Positions 8,844 through 17,534 of a stretch of 64,000 nucleotides of DNA are shown here, piece after piece. Every line of letters begins with the position of its first letter. Position 1 is the first letter of the stretch. The translations under genes and the position numbers were made by a program. This stretch comes from Acidobacteriota bacterium. GTDB taxonomy: Bacteria > Acidobacteriota > Blastocatellia > Pyrinomonadales > Pyrinomonadaceae. The stretch covers positions 124,001 to 188,000 of the forward strand of contig JADJOS010000001.1 in the NCBI GenBank assembly GCA_016713675.1, read 5' to 3'. The notes beneath the pieces are model-generated. The model worked only from the letters and a program-made list of their open reading frames with translations. It was not told the DNA's origin and made no database searches.

Positions 8844-10177
8844 AAGACACTTCAATTCCATATTGCTTGAGCTTATAGACGAGAACCCGATCGCAAGCCG
8901 AGGGATCCTGCGGGTGTCGGAGGTGGAGTTTACAAAAGAGGTCCCGACGCTCGGGATAACCCTGACCGGGAAACCAAAGCTGTGCGTGAACCTCGATTTT
9001 ATAAAAGAACATTGCGGTACTGAGGCCCACGTTAAAGCGGTGGTCATCCACGAATTCCTGCACGTGCTGCTCAACCACACTGAGAGGTTCAAGCGAATGA
9101 CGCCTGCACTTAACCTTGCTCTCGACGCGGTCATAAACGCGATCATCCACCGCTCGCTCGGGGCCGCCTACAGCGACATGATGGGCAGTTACTACGCGAA
9201 AGCAGAAGGGCCGCTGCGACTCCTCAGGCCCATGGCCGAGGGAGAAGACCGCGGGTTGGGACAGGATCCACCGGAGATTCGCTTCTTCTCTGTGTGGCGG
9301 TCGCTTTACGCGGGAAAACTCGTGGTAGACGATCTGTTCGACATAGCCGGACGCCTCGGCGATCCGGGCGACTACGAGTACGAACTTGGCGATGGCACCT
9401 TCCTCGGCAATCACTCAGAAGCCCCCGACGATGCCGAGGAGATCACGGTGGAGGTTGAGGCTGCACTACGCGAGACGTTAACGTCTATGAACGGTGGCGG
9501 GATCTGGCGGAACCCTCGGGATCACGGAGTCGGGATGAACTACGCGAAGACGGAAAGCACCGCCAAGGGTGATTCGCCGATGAAGATCTGGGAACGAGAA
9601 GCGATACAGGCGCTGACGGAATGTGTAACGCCGGATAGGGACTCGACGTCCGAACACAAGCCGGTGCCCATGACGCTACCGGTCCTTAACGAGGGTGATA
9701 AGCGTGGATTCCTGCGGGCGATGTGGAGCCCGTTTCTCCGGACATCACCTGGCAGACGCAGAAAAAGTGCGGCGCGGAACGACGCAGATCTACCTCGACG
9801 TCAGCGGTTCGATGAACCATGAGATGGATGCTCTTGTCACGCTCATCTGGCGGCTCCGGCGGCATATCAGGCTGCCATTCTGGGCGTTCAGCGACACGGT
9901 TGAACCGGCCGAGATCAGAGACGGCCGCCTTGTCACGTCCACTACGGGCGGCACATCGATGGACGCAGTGTTGCAGCATATCGCCGAGACACGCCCTGGC
10001 AAGGCAGTAGTAATCACCGACGGGTACATCGAGGAATGCGACCCGGGCCTGCTCCAGGCAATCAGCGGACAGGACGTCCGGGCGATCGTCTCGAGGGACG
10101 GCTCACCGGCTGAACTCGAACGTGCCGGTATCCCTCATTTACAGCTTGGGCGGTTTGGATATGATCAGAACAGCTGA
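8830..10177 (+). CDS. zinc metallopeptidase-vWA domain protein (DUF2201-like), one frameshift
   Basis: The N-terminal half is a putative metallopeptidase with HEFLH at residues 74-78 followed by a second histidine (LLNH). The C-terminal half is a von Willebrand A domain with an intact MIDAS motif (YLDVSGSM near 9800) and later TTGGTSMD and VITDGYIEE. This is the arrangement of the DUF2201 metallopeptidase/VWA-like family, which usually sits beside a MoxR-like ATPase, as here. The start at 8830 has GGGGAGG five bases upstream and overlaps the preceding gene by 14 bases. A single frame change near 9735-9770 separates the two halves. In the family the linker is short, so one continuous protein of about 449 residues is expected. 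The vWA domain likely docks to the ATPase in a metal-dependent way. Confidence 0.85.
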
Positions 10178-11210
10178 GGCGGTGCTCGACGGGCACCCCG
10201 ACAAATTCTGCGACATTCTGGCGGACGCGATAATTGCCGAAGGGTACAAGGCGGATCCGGGTTGTTACGCCCAGATCGAGGCCGGCGTATGGTCGGACGC
10301 AGTCTGGCTTTCGGGAGTAATGGTCACAAGTAAGCCGATCCGGAAGACGGTCGAACAGATCGTTCGCGAGGTCGGCAAGAGGATCGGTTATGTAACCGGC
10401 AATCACATAGACGCCATGAAATACCGAATCCTTAATGAGATCTGTTTCATTAGCGACGATCCCAACCCTTACACCGCCGTTATCCACGACCAATCGATCG
10501 TCATCGGGTGGGCAGGATACGACAGGAAGACCAACTTCCTACCGCCGGAGCAGTTTCTGGTCCACGAGTTACGGCGTGATCTAATAGCATCGCTCAAGAA
10601 CGGGCCGCTCGACGGTGAGGGGCCGGACGGCAAGTTCCTGGTGATCATTCGGGAAAGCGGCGGCGAGTTCATACTCGAGGACGTGGTTGTCACGCTGCAG
10701 CATAGGCGAACAACCGGCCTTCGTGAACTCAGAGCGGGAGAGGAAAAGGTGTTCGCAGCGTCTTATGCGAAGATCCGACAAGGGGACTCAAGATGGGCCG
10801 CAGAGTGGGGGGCGGTCCGTATCCTTGTCAACCCTAACGGTGAACTGATCGCGGGCGGCAGCGATGGCGACAACGGCCAGACGGGCAGGAAGCTGGTGAT
10901 GGACCATTATGGCCCGCGTGTTCCGATCGGCGGCGGTGCTCTGGCCGGCAAGGACTTTGCCCACATCGACCGCCTCGGGGCATACGCCGCCCGGAACGCT
11001 GCAGTCAAGGCCGTGGAGAGCGGTGCCGCGGAGTGTAAGATCACACTCGTTTACGCACCTGGTAAGAATGAACCGCTCGATGTGATCTACGATATGAGCG
11101 GATCGGGCAAGGTGTTTGGGAAGGAGCGTTTTGGGTACGAAAGAATGAAAAAAGAATACCCTTATGTTCCGACCAAACTAGCCGGATCAGGCGTTTTTAG
11201 TACTTTTTAG
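10161..11210 (+). CDS. divergent S-adenosylmethionine synthetase (MetK-like)
   Basis: The protein would make S-adenosylmethionine from methionine and ATP. Family motifs are GHPDK (residues 11-15), an HDQS segment (109-112) at the place of the usual GDQG methionine/ATP loop, GSDGDNGQTGRK (233-244), and the phosphate-binding GGGALAGKD (257-265) followed by an AYAARN helix. It has 349 residues, shorter than the usual 380-390, and the substitutions in normally invariant motifs mark it as a divergent paralogue rather than the housekeeping enzyme. The ATG at 10161 overlaps the vWA gene by 17 bases. Co-location behind a SAM-type riboswitch supports the SAM link. Whether it still makes SAM, or a related sulfonium, cannot be told from sequence. 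Confidence 0.88.
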   Translation: MIRTAEAVLDGHPDKFCDILADAIIAEGYKADPGCYAQIEAGVWSDAVWLSGVMVTSKPIRKTVEQIVREVGKRIGYVTGNHIDAMKYRILNEICFISDDPNPYTAVIHDQSIVIGWAGYDRKTNFLPPEQFLVHELRRDLIASLKNGPLDGEGPDGKFLVIIRESGGEFILEDVVVTLQHRRTTGLRELRAGEEKVFAASYAKIRQGDSRWAAEWGAVRILVNPNGELIAGGSDGDNGQTGRKLVMDHYGPRVPIGGGALAGKDFAHIDRLGAYAARNAAVKAVESGAAECKITLVYAPGKNEPLDVIYDMSGSGKVFGKERFGYERMKKEYPYVPTKLAGSGVFSTF

Positions 11211-11248
11211 AGCAGTATTTTGATATCATATAGGAGGAAATCACAAAC

Positions 11249-11429
11249 ATGTTTAATGAATCGCAAAGTGACTTTGCGGCACACTCTGTCGAGAACGAGG
11301 AAGCTGTCGCCGAGTTGCGTTTGACGTCAAATCAGCGGTGTTAAATGCCGGGAAGTGTTCCTGTCTTGCGGCCCAAGTTTTGAATGACCAGAGGCATCGG
11401 AAAGCCACACAGTGGCAGATTGTGAAATA
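11249..11429 (+). CDS. small hypothetical protein, probably frameshifted
   Basis: A textbook AGGAGG lies ten bases before the ATG at 11249, giving MFNESQSDFAAHS and an acidic helix. The frame stops at 31 codons, but a neighbouring frame continues naturally (SAVLNAGKCSCLAAQVLN) to a TAG at 11429. A single indel near 11330 would give a 60-residue protein with a CSC pair. It follows the MetK-like gene by 38 bases and is probably the next operon member. Confidence 0.5.
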
Positions 11430-11444
11430 GTGGAGGAAGAAGGA

Positions 11445-11687
11445 ATGAAAGAACCATTGACACGGGCAGAGATCGGTAAGTACCTCTCGGCCCTTGATGT
11501 AGAGGAAATTAAAGCGGGCGAGGCGTACGCAGCCCAAATGTCTGAGTCTACAGCGGACTTGGGCGACTTGGTGTTCGCGTACAAACCCGAGGATGAGGCC
11601 AAGGGGCTCAAATTGGCTGGGATATTTGGACGTCTCGGGGGGGTTGTCGAGAGAACACTTTCGAAAGACGGTGCGGCCTTCGACTGA
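11445..11687 (+). CDS. small hypothetical protein (80 aa)
   Basis: GGAGGAAGAAGGA precedes the ATG at 11445. The 80-residue product is acidic and helical (MKEPLTRAEIGKYLSALD, later FGRLGGVVERTLSKDG), with no membrane segment and no recognised family. It is the last gene of the MetK operon by spacing (15 bases after the preceding small frame). An in-frame GTG at 11412 is an alternative start but lacks a binding site. Confidence 0.6.
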   Translation: MKEPLTRAEIGKYLSALDVEEIKAGEAYAAQMSESTADLGDLVFAYKPEDEAKGLKLAGIFGRLGGVVERTLSKDGAAFD

Positions 11688-11845
11688 TCGTAGCTCGGGT
11701 TATCTTTGGCAAAAGCATTGCCGTATAGGACGGCCTGCTCTTGATCCAGATCGCGATAATCGTCACCCATGTTACTATCCCGTTTGAAAGGAAATTCGAT
11801 CCGTGGGCTTGAGGACTATTTTTTGATTCGGTTAGGAACAAACAA

Positions 11846-12397
11846 ATGAATAATATTTGGCAACAAGAAAAATATCTTAACGCGTGCAAATTCGCCGCCG
11901 AGGCACACAATGGCCAACTGGTGCCCGGCACCGACTTGCCTTATCTCGTCCACCTCAGCCTCGTCAGCATGGAAGTGATCGCGGCGATCGGCACGGACGA
12001 CAGATACGAAGCAGATCTCGCGATGCAATGTGCTTGGCTGCACGACACGATCGAAGACACAAAAACGTCCTACGACGACATTGCCGATAACTTTGGTGCC
12101 GAGGTTGCTCGGGGGGTGCAGGCCCTGACTAAGGACAAGAGATTAACGAAGACAGACCAAATGCCGGACAGTTTGAAATGGATCAAAACGCAGCCAAAAG
12201 AAGTCTGGGTCGTAAAGATGGCGGATCGGATCACCAATCTGCAACCTCCTCCGCCCAAATGGTCCCAGGAAAAAATCGCCAAATACCGAATAGAGGCGCT
12301 GTTGATCCACGCCGAACTAAAGGAAGCTAACGAAATGCTGGCGGATCGCCTTTATGAGAAGGCAGAAGCCTACAAGGCATTTATCAAGTCAATATGA
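11846..12397 (+). CDS. HD-domain phosphohydrolase (RelA/SpoT hydrolase-like)
   Basis: This is a metal-dependent phosphohydrolase of the HD superfamily resembling the hydrolase half of SpoT and small alarmone hydrolases (MESH1-like). Visible metal ligands are the first histidine in PYLVHLS, the paired HD in AWLHDTIEDT with its following acidic residues, and the late VVKMADRITNL aspartate. At 183 residues it is a stand-alone hydrolase domain without synthetase or regulatory domains. It could degrade (p)ppGpp or another nucleotide. It leads a tight three-gene set with a histidine phosphatase and an EEP-family enzyme, all acting on phosphoesters, so a shared nucleotide-processing role is inferred. 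Confidence 0.88.
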   Translation: MNNIWQQEKYLNACKFAAEAHNGQLVPGTDLPYLVHLSLVSMEVIAAIGTDDRYEADLAMQCAWLHDTIEDTKTSYDDIADNFGAEVARGVQALTKDKRLTKTDQMPDSLKWIKTQPKEVWVVKMADRITNLQPPPPKWSQEKIAKYRIEALLIHAELKEANEMLADRLYEKAEAYKAFIKSI

Positions 12398-12448
12398 AGA
12401 GGAAGTGCATCAACTTCCCGGACTCATGTCCGTAAGGAGAAATCAATT

Positions 12449-13654
12449 ATGGCAATGCCAAATAATCTGGTGATTGTCCGCCACGGACATTCAGAGGGCA
12501 ACCTGGCGGTCGATCTAGGCAAGAAAGGCGATGATAGTTTGTTCACGCCCGGGTTTCGAGAGACGCCGGGGCACCAGTGGAGGTTAACAGACGATGGAGT
12601 TGAGCAAGCCGGTACGGCTGGCGAATGGATCAAGTCCGAAATCAGCGAGCGGTTTGATCGATACTACGTGTCGCCATTTGTCCGGACCCGGGAAACAGCT
12701 GGCCTGCTTGGGCTCCCTGATGCGGAGTGGCGAGTCGACCAGCGGTTGAGGGAACGTGATTGGGGAGAGATAGGGTCGATGCCGCGAGCCGAGTTCAAGG
12801 CTAAGTACAGCCAGAGTGCGTTTTTGAAAAAGATCGATGCACTCTATTGGCGGCCTCCGTCAGGTGAATCGATCGCGGATGTGCGGTTGCGAGTAAGATC
12901 GTTCTTCGATACTCTCCACCGGGAATGCGAAGGACAGAGCGTGATAGTGGTAACGCACGGTGAATTTATGTCTGCGGCACGGGCCGCTCTCGAGTACATG
13001 AGTGACGAGGAATGGATGTTTGCGGACAGTGACCCGGACCAGAAGATCCGCAATACCCACGTTTATCATTATTCCCGACAAGATCCCGAGACTGACTCGC
13101 CCCAGAAGTACTTAAGTTGGGTTAGAAAGGTCTGTCCCTGGCGAGACGAAGGAGAAGCCGTTTGGAAGACGATAGTTCGAAGGCGGTTCTCGAACGAAGA
13201 ACTTCTACAACAGGTCAGCGGTATCGGTCCGATTCTAGTTTCGTCGGTTGCGAACCCAAAGGAAACTGCTTTCGAGTTTGTTCACCTCCCGGAAACACCT
13301 TGGACAACCTACTTCGAGGCATTCCCTGTAAATCCCATGTCGGGCGAATACAAGTTAGTGCCGGTGGACGAACTGATCCTGACGAAGGGGCCCGAAAATG
13401 ACGTTAGGGTGACGAACCGTTTGAGCCCGGTAGAACGAGCCCATCGGTTTATGGCAGATTTGGTGAACGGAGTACCCGGAGCCGGAAAAAGGGCCCCGAT
13501 CGAAGTCCGGTCCAACGCAAACGGCACCTATTCGGTGGTCGACGGCAACGCCACAACAGCAGTAGCCAAAATTCTGGGTTGGAAGGAATTGCCGGTTCAT
13601 GTCATTGAGGATCAAGCACCCGCGGGGACTTCTGATTTCAACGATGAGGAATAA
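12449..13654 (+). CDS. histidine phosphatase fused to a ParB-like C-terminal domain
   Basis: Residues 1-210 form a histidine phosphatase (phosphoglycerate-mutase superfamily). The phospho-accepting RHGHSEGN motif, the SPFVRTRETA arginine segment, the catalytic-acid region RERDWGEI and the second histidine in VTHGEF are all present, so it should be active on a phosphomonoester. The remaining 190 residues end in a segment (APIEVRSNANG, YSVVDGN, LGWKELPVHVIE) that follows the pattern of ParB/sulfiredoxin-fold domains (PI-V...Y-VVDG...lG...PV-V). The gene starts 52 bases after the HD gene, with AAGGAGA upstream of the ATG at 12449. The fusion suggests that phosphate removal is tied to nucleotide or DNA binding. 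Confidence 0.85.
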   Translation: MAMPNNLVIVRHGHSEGNLAVDLGKKGDDSLFTPGFRETPGHQWRLTDDGVEQAGTAGEWIKSEISERFDRYYVSPFVRTRETAGLLGLPDAEWRVDQRLRERDWGEIGSMPRAEFKAKYSQSAFLKKIDALYWRPPSGESIADVRLRVRSFFDTLHRECEGQSVIVVTHGEFMSAARAALEYMSDEEWMFADSDPDQKIRNTHVYHYSRQDPETDSPQKYLSWVRKVCPWRDEGEAVWKTIVRRRFSNEELLQQVSGIGPILVSSVANPKETAFEFVHLPETPWTTYFEAFPVNPMSGEYKLVPVDELILTKGPENDVRVTNRLSPVERAHRFMADLVNGVPGAGKRAPIEVRSNANGTYSVVDGNATTAVAKILGWKELPVHVIEDQAPAGTSDFNDEE

Positions 13655-13667
13655 TTTAAGGGCTTCG

Positions 13668-14450
13668 ATGAGACTCAAAACACTTCAATGGAATATCGGC
13701 GGCGGACGCATTTACAAGAGCGGTGCGGACCCGCTCGATCCGGCTTCATATTCCGAAGACGGCATCGACTCAATCGTTGAACTGATCAGACGCGAGGATC
13801 CGGACGTGATTACGCTCCAGGAAACCCATGAAGCGGGCGATAATTCACAACCCGGAATCATTGCGAGTGCTCTCGGATACAGATTCTGGCTAAACCATAC
13901 GACGGGCAGTTCATTCATCGACACATCGATGCATATTGGGCAGGCCGTCATTTCGAGGTATCCGATAATATCGAGCAGTTTTTTGCCGTTTACAAATCCT
14001 AAGTTCGAGGTGCTTAAGGATGGTGAGTTGATCCGTTCAAAAAACGGCGGGCTGACGACTTGCATTGTCGAGTTGTCTGCCGGCGTTCGGGCTCAGATAA
14101 GGACCTTCCACATGGTTCCGTTTCACTTTTTCGGCGTCGATCTGAAAGCTCAGGCGGCCCTTGATGCTTTGAGCGAAGTTGATATTTGCCTAACATCGGA
14201 TACCGCAAGGCGGGCAATATTTCAAGGAGACTTCAATATCAATTCAGCGACAATGAGAGAGTACTTTCCCAGGTTGTTCGCGGCTGGCTGCGTTGAAATC
14301 GTACAGACCGACCCAAGTACTCCTAAGGGTAAGTCACTCGACCACATTATCTACAAGGGGCTGTTAATGGAAAGCACCCGTGTAATCAACCAATGTCGAA
14401 CTGATCACTTTCCGATCGTAGCAGAATTCCGAGAAAACAGACGACAGTGA
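13668..14450 (+). CDS. endonuclease/exonuclease/phosphatase (EEP) family hydrolase
   Basis: A complete EEP-fold phosphodiesterase: LQWNIGGG with the metal-site Asn, LQETHE with the catalytic Glu, QGDFNIN, the LDHII segment and the terminal DHFPIVAEF. The family includes AP endonuclease-like nucleases, sphingomyelinases and nucleotide deadenylases. No signal peptide is present, so the enzyme is probably cytoplasmic and acts on nucleic acid or nucleotide. The ATG at 13668 has TAAGGG seven bases upstream; an earlier ATG at 13644 overlaps the preceding gene. It is the third gene of the HD/histidine-phosphatase/EEP set. Confidence 0.87.
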   Translation: MRLKTLQWNIGGGRIYKSGADPLDPASYSEDGIDSIVELIRREDPDVITLQETHEAGDNSQPGIIASALGYRFWLNHTTGSSFIDTSMHIGQAVISRYPIISSSFLPFTNPKFEVLKDGELIRSKNGGLTTCIVELSAGVRAQIRTFHMVPFHFFGVDLKAQAALDALSEVDICLTSDTARRAIFQGDFNINSATMREYFPRLFAAGCVEIVQTDPSTPKGKSLDHIIYKGLLMESTRVINQCRTDHFPIVAEFRENRRQ

Positions 14451-14654
14451 CACGGGGGCGTTAGTCATTGGTCGCTTCGGGGCGCTCACGTTGCAGATAA
14501 AAGGTGCCTGCAACTCGGTTAATATATCCCTATCGATCACAATTAGAGGTCGTGTTTTTAGTGCTCACCAGGCCATGTGTAGAATATTTGACTAAGAGCA
14601 ACTCCTCAAAATTGTTTTTGGCAGATTCAAGTTCGTGATTTGAATAGATTCGAT

Positions 14655-15300
14655 ATGGGAAATATAAAGGCAGAGCAGACGTTGGAGCGATTATCACAGT
14701 TGAATGGACAGGAACGCATCGATGCATTGATCGACCTCTTATATTCTAAGGACCGGGCCCAATTAACCGGGGATCAATACATGGACTTGGGATTGCCCGG
14801 GGTTAATGAGATGTCTCGTTTATATGGTGCTGCCAGCTCAAACGGCACATTCGAATGGCCATCGGAGCCTCTTGAGACCAGATGGAGGTGCTCTCATCTT
14901 GGCACTTGTATGACACTGGATCCGGGATACGTATGCACCAGAAGATATAGCAGACATGTTGGAGGACAGTCTAACTGAAGAACGGTTGGAGGAGCTGCGA
15001 AACGGAAGCCCGGTCCTTGACGAAGAATGGGAACAAGTAGAAGACTCTTGTGAGTTATCCGAATCTGATAGTAGCAATTCAGTGGTCGCGTTCGAAACAA
15101 ACGACACGCTTGGCCGGAGCATGTATTTTGTTGCAGAGTTCGGCGATTGGGGCACCAATCTGGGATGTAGCGGCCCCTATATCGATAATGAGGACCTGCT
15201 GGTCAGGTACACAAAGGACGATGTCACGGTGTTTGAGGATGTTGATGACTGCTGGGAAGCATTTACGCCCAACGGGTTTCCAATTAAGAACGAAAAGTGA
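14655..15300 (+). CDS. hypothetical acidic protein, frameshifted
   Basis: No family is recognised. The N-terminal frame from 14655 (MGNIKAEQTLERLSQLNGQ) and the C-terminal frame ending at 15300 belong together. Around 14890-14955 the second frame already reads as natural protein (WIRDTYAPEDIADMLEDS) upstream of its first ATG. The assembled product is about 210 residues, strongly acidic, with MYFVAEFGDWGTNLG and a FEDVDDCWEAF segment near the end. One or two indels near 14860-14920 account for the break. The acidic, SMI1/KNR4-like size recalls immunity proteins, which is only a guess. Confidence 0.5.
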
Positions 15301-15461
15301 TGACTAGCCGCCCTTAAGTTGGCCGCTTAGGTAACTCCCCAAAACAAGGATACGGGTAACGGCGGGCTTGCCATCGATCGACGTACATTCAAAATAAATT
15401 GCTAGGGTAAAGTGCGGTGAATATAGATAGAAAAATTGAGCTAGACGAGCTTCCTGATTGA

Positions 15462-16046
15462 GTGGCTAAACGCGAAAATGAAGAAAATCAGAAGAAGATT
15501 GGAGACTTAAGGACCTGGGAGTTGAATAAGTTAATTCGCGAAACAATGTATATGGAAGCCCACAATGGCAAACTGCCCTTGTTAAATCGTGATCGCAGAA
15601 AAGTGGTAATTGCGTCGCTCGTTGTCTTGATTCTTGTCGCCTTTATCGATTTCTTCGGTGTTCGGTCATATTGGCTCAGTAACACGTTTAGCGATTTTAA
15701 TCTGGTCGAATCCGTTTCAATCGGAATCGATAGAATCCAAAGGGGATGGCAATCCCTTCGAAAATCGATTGACTACAAACGGGCGACCCACATCGACCCC
15801 GATGACGCAAAGGTTTTGATTTATGACGCCTTTGATCACCGTCACCTGCATATTTCTCTTTTCAGTGAAGTATCGCAAGAGTTTGAAACCACGCCGGACT
15901 CTACTCTGTGGTCGCTGGAAAACAACTTCACCGAGTCGTTTAAGAAGCTGAAGCCGATATCGCAGTTCAAAGCAGCGGCCAAGTTGCCAGGACTCCTCGA
16001 TTTCCAACTGGCTAGAATCCACAAACGGCCACCTTGGGCCGCTTAG
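15462..16046 (+). CDS. hypothetical membrane-anchored protein
   Basis: A GTG start at 15462 gives 194 residues: a charged N-terminus (MAKRENEENQKKIGDL), one clear membrane helix at about residues 48-65 (VVIASLVVLILVAFIDFF), and a soluble domain with a basic face. No family is recognised. There is no strong ribosome binding site. A stem-loop follows directly after the stop. The protein stands alone between the preceding hypothetical gene and the dnd locus. Confidence 0.6.
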   Translation: MAKRENEENQKKIGDLRTWELNKLIRETMYMEAHNGKLPLLNRDRRKVVIASLVVLILVAFIDFFGVRSYWLSNTFSDFNLVESVSIGIDRIQRGWQSLRKSIDYKRATHIDPDDAKVLIYDAFDHRHLHISLFSEVSQEFETTPDSTLWSLENNFTESFKKLKPISQFKAAAKLPGLLDFQLARIHKRPPWAA

Positions 16047-16081
16047 ACACACTAACTTCAAAAGTATAAGTGTGTATCTTT
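16047..16081 (+). terminator. candidate rho-independent terminator
   Basis: ACACACT and AGTGTGT (16047-16053 and 16069-16075) form a seven-pair stem with a loosely paired interior, followed by ATCTTTT, one base after the preceding stop codon. The stem is AT-rich, so strength is doubtful. It would insulate the membrane-protein gene from the convergent dndA. Confidence 0.4.
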
Positions 16082-16258
16082 TAACAAACGAACTTGTGGC
16101 TTCGCCTTTCTTAAGTTAAAAAAACGCCTTGGAATGCTCCTTACCCGCATCTATGAATGATAGGAAAGATATCGCACTTTCAACCAAAGCCCTCTTTGAC
16201 CGAATTTTGTCCAGCAACGGAAATGTCGATTGCCGGATTTTCGGTTTCAGTCGCGAAC

Positions 16259-17389
16259 CTAATCAAAATAGGACTGAATAAGCAATTTTACTTGAGTCCA
16301 GTCTGGATGTTCAGACATATGGCACCACGAAATTCGTATCGCTCCCTTTATTTCGTCTTCCTTTAGCCCCATTGCCTTGAGAACGTGACTAGGTTGATAG
16401 CTATGTGATGTACATGCAGAACCATTTGAGATCGCCATATTGGATTTAAGCGCAACCATTAGGGCTTCTGAGTCGATACCTGGGAACGATAAATTGATGG
16501 CGTTCGGCATCGTACTTTCCGCAACGCCATTGATCCTTGGATTAAGTGGCAAAAGTTCAGTAAGTAAGTGTTGTTTGAATTCTTCGCAATGCGTAATCCG
16601 TTTCTGCCAGTTCTTTGCTGCCAACTCTGAGGCAAGGCCAAGGCCCGCAAGAAGATGTACAGGTAACGTGCCCGGCCGGAGTCCACGTTCTTGGCCGCCG
16701 CCAAACATAAGCGGCCGAATGGGAAGGCGGTTGTACCCGCGGCGGCGGGCGATTAGGGCACCTACTCCCTTAGGAGCGTAGATTTTGTGACCGCTAATAC
16801 TAATTAGATCAATTCGTGGGTTTTTTAGGGTTGGAATTTCTTTGCCAAAACCCTGAGCCGCATCCACATGGAAGAAAGCTGAACGCCCTTTCAATTGTTC
16901 GCTGATTTCACCTATGGGCTGAATCGCACCTGTCTCGTTGTTGACGTGCATGACTGATACAAGCAAGGTGTCCTCACGTACATTAGCGCAAATCCTATCA
17001 GCCGATACTATTCCGTTGCGATCGGGATCGACGATCGTAACTTCGAATCCTTGCTCCCTTAGTTGGTGCAGGGGCTCTAGTACCGCTTTATGTTCAATTG
17101 ACGTACTAACGATATGCAATTTTCCCGTCTCCGCCCCAAACTGAGCCAGCCCAAGAATCGCGATGTTATTACTCTCGGTTGCACCACTCGTGAACACGAC
17201 TTCCGAAACTTCACTGGCAACGACCGCCGCAACTTGAGCCCGAGCGTTTTCGACGGCCCGTTGAGCCCGCATGCCAAACTCATGCGTTCTGCTACCTGAG
17301 TTGCCGAATTCCTCAGTCAAAAAATACATAACAATGTCCTTTACAGCGGGTTCGAGCGGAGTTGTAGCGTTGCAATCAAGATAGATCAT
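16259..17389 (-). CDS. dndA: cysteine desulfurase of DNA phosphorothioation
   Basis: A pyridoxal-phosphate cysteine desulfurase that takes sulfur from cysteine as a persulfide and hands it to DndC, or builds its Fe-S cluster. It opens with the class V start MIYLDCNATTPLEPAV. It has the PLP histidine region (STSIEHKAVLEPL), the PLP lysine in ISGHKIYAPKG, and the catalytic cysteine in SNGSACTS. At 376 residues it has normal IscS/DndA length. The divergent placement next to dndBCDE identifies it as dndA rather than housekeeping iscS. It is one of the few unbroken long genes of this locus. Confidence 0.93.
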   Translation of the reverse strand: MIYLDCNATTPLEPAVKDIVMYFLTEEFGNSGSRTHEFGMRAQRAVENARAQVAAVVASEVSEVVFTSGATESNNIAILGLAQFGAETGKLHIVSTSIEHKAVLEPLHQLREQGFEVTIVDPDRNGIVSADRICANVREDTLLVSVMHVNNETGAIQPIGEISEQLKGRSAFFHVDAAQGFGKEIPTLKNPRIDLISISGHKIYAPKGVGALIARRRGYNRLPIRPLMFGGGQERGLRPGTLPVHLLAGLGLASELAAKNWQKRITHCEEFKQHLLTELLPLNPRINGVAESTMPNAINLSFPGIDSEALMVALKSNMAISNGSACTSHSYQPSHVLKAMGLKEDEIKGAIRISWCHMSEHPDWTQVKLLIQSYFD

Positions 17390-17427
17390 TCTATGTTTCG
17401 TTGTACATCAAAAATAAGAGAATGTAT

Positions 17428-17468
17428 GTTATTTCTATTTGACAAAATAACAAACTAGACGACATAAT
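17428..17468 (+). promoter_or_regulatory. dndB promoter with overlapping inverted repeat
   Basis: TTGACA (17439-17444) and CATAAT (17463-17468) are 18 bases apart and give a near-consensus sigma70 promoter for dndB in the 145-bp dndA/dndB divergent spacer. The arms of an inverted repeat, GTTATTT (17428-17434) and AAATAAC (17445-17451), flank the -35 box. This is a plausible operator. DndB is known in other bacteria to repress its own operon, so autoregulation is inferred. Confidence 0.55.
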
Positions 17469-17534
17469 GCAATCGAAACAAAATTATTTAGTCAAGTTAT
17501 TGGATGCCGACAATTTTGTTCGACAGAATTTACC

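Noticed and set aside
11327..11770. 147-codon minus-strand frame over the small genes after MetK
   Set aside because: Its first 30 residues look natural, but it runs antisense to a frame with a strong ribosome binding site and becomes Ser/Pro-rich, as shadows do.
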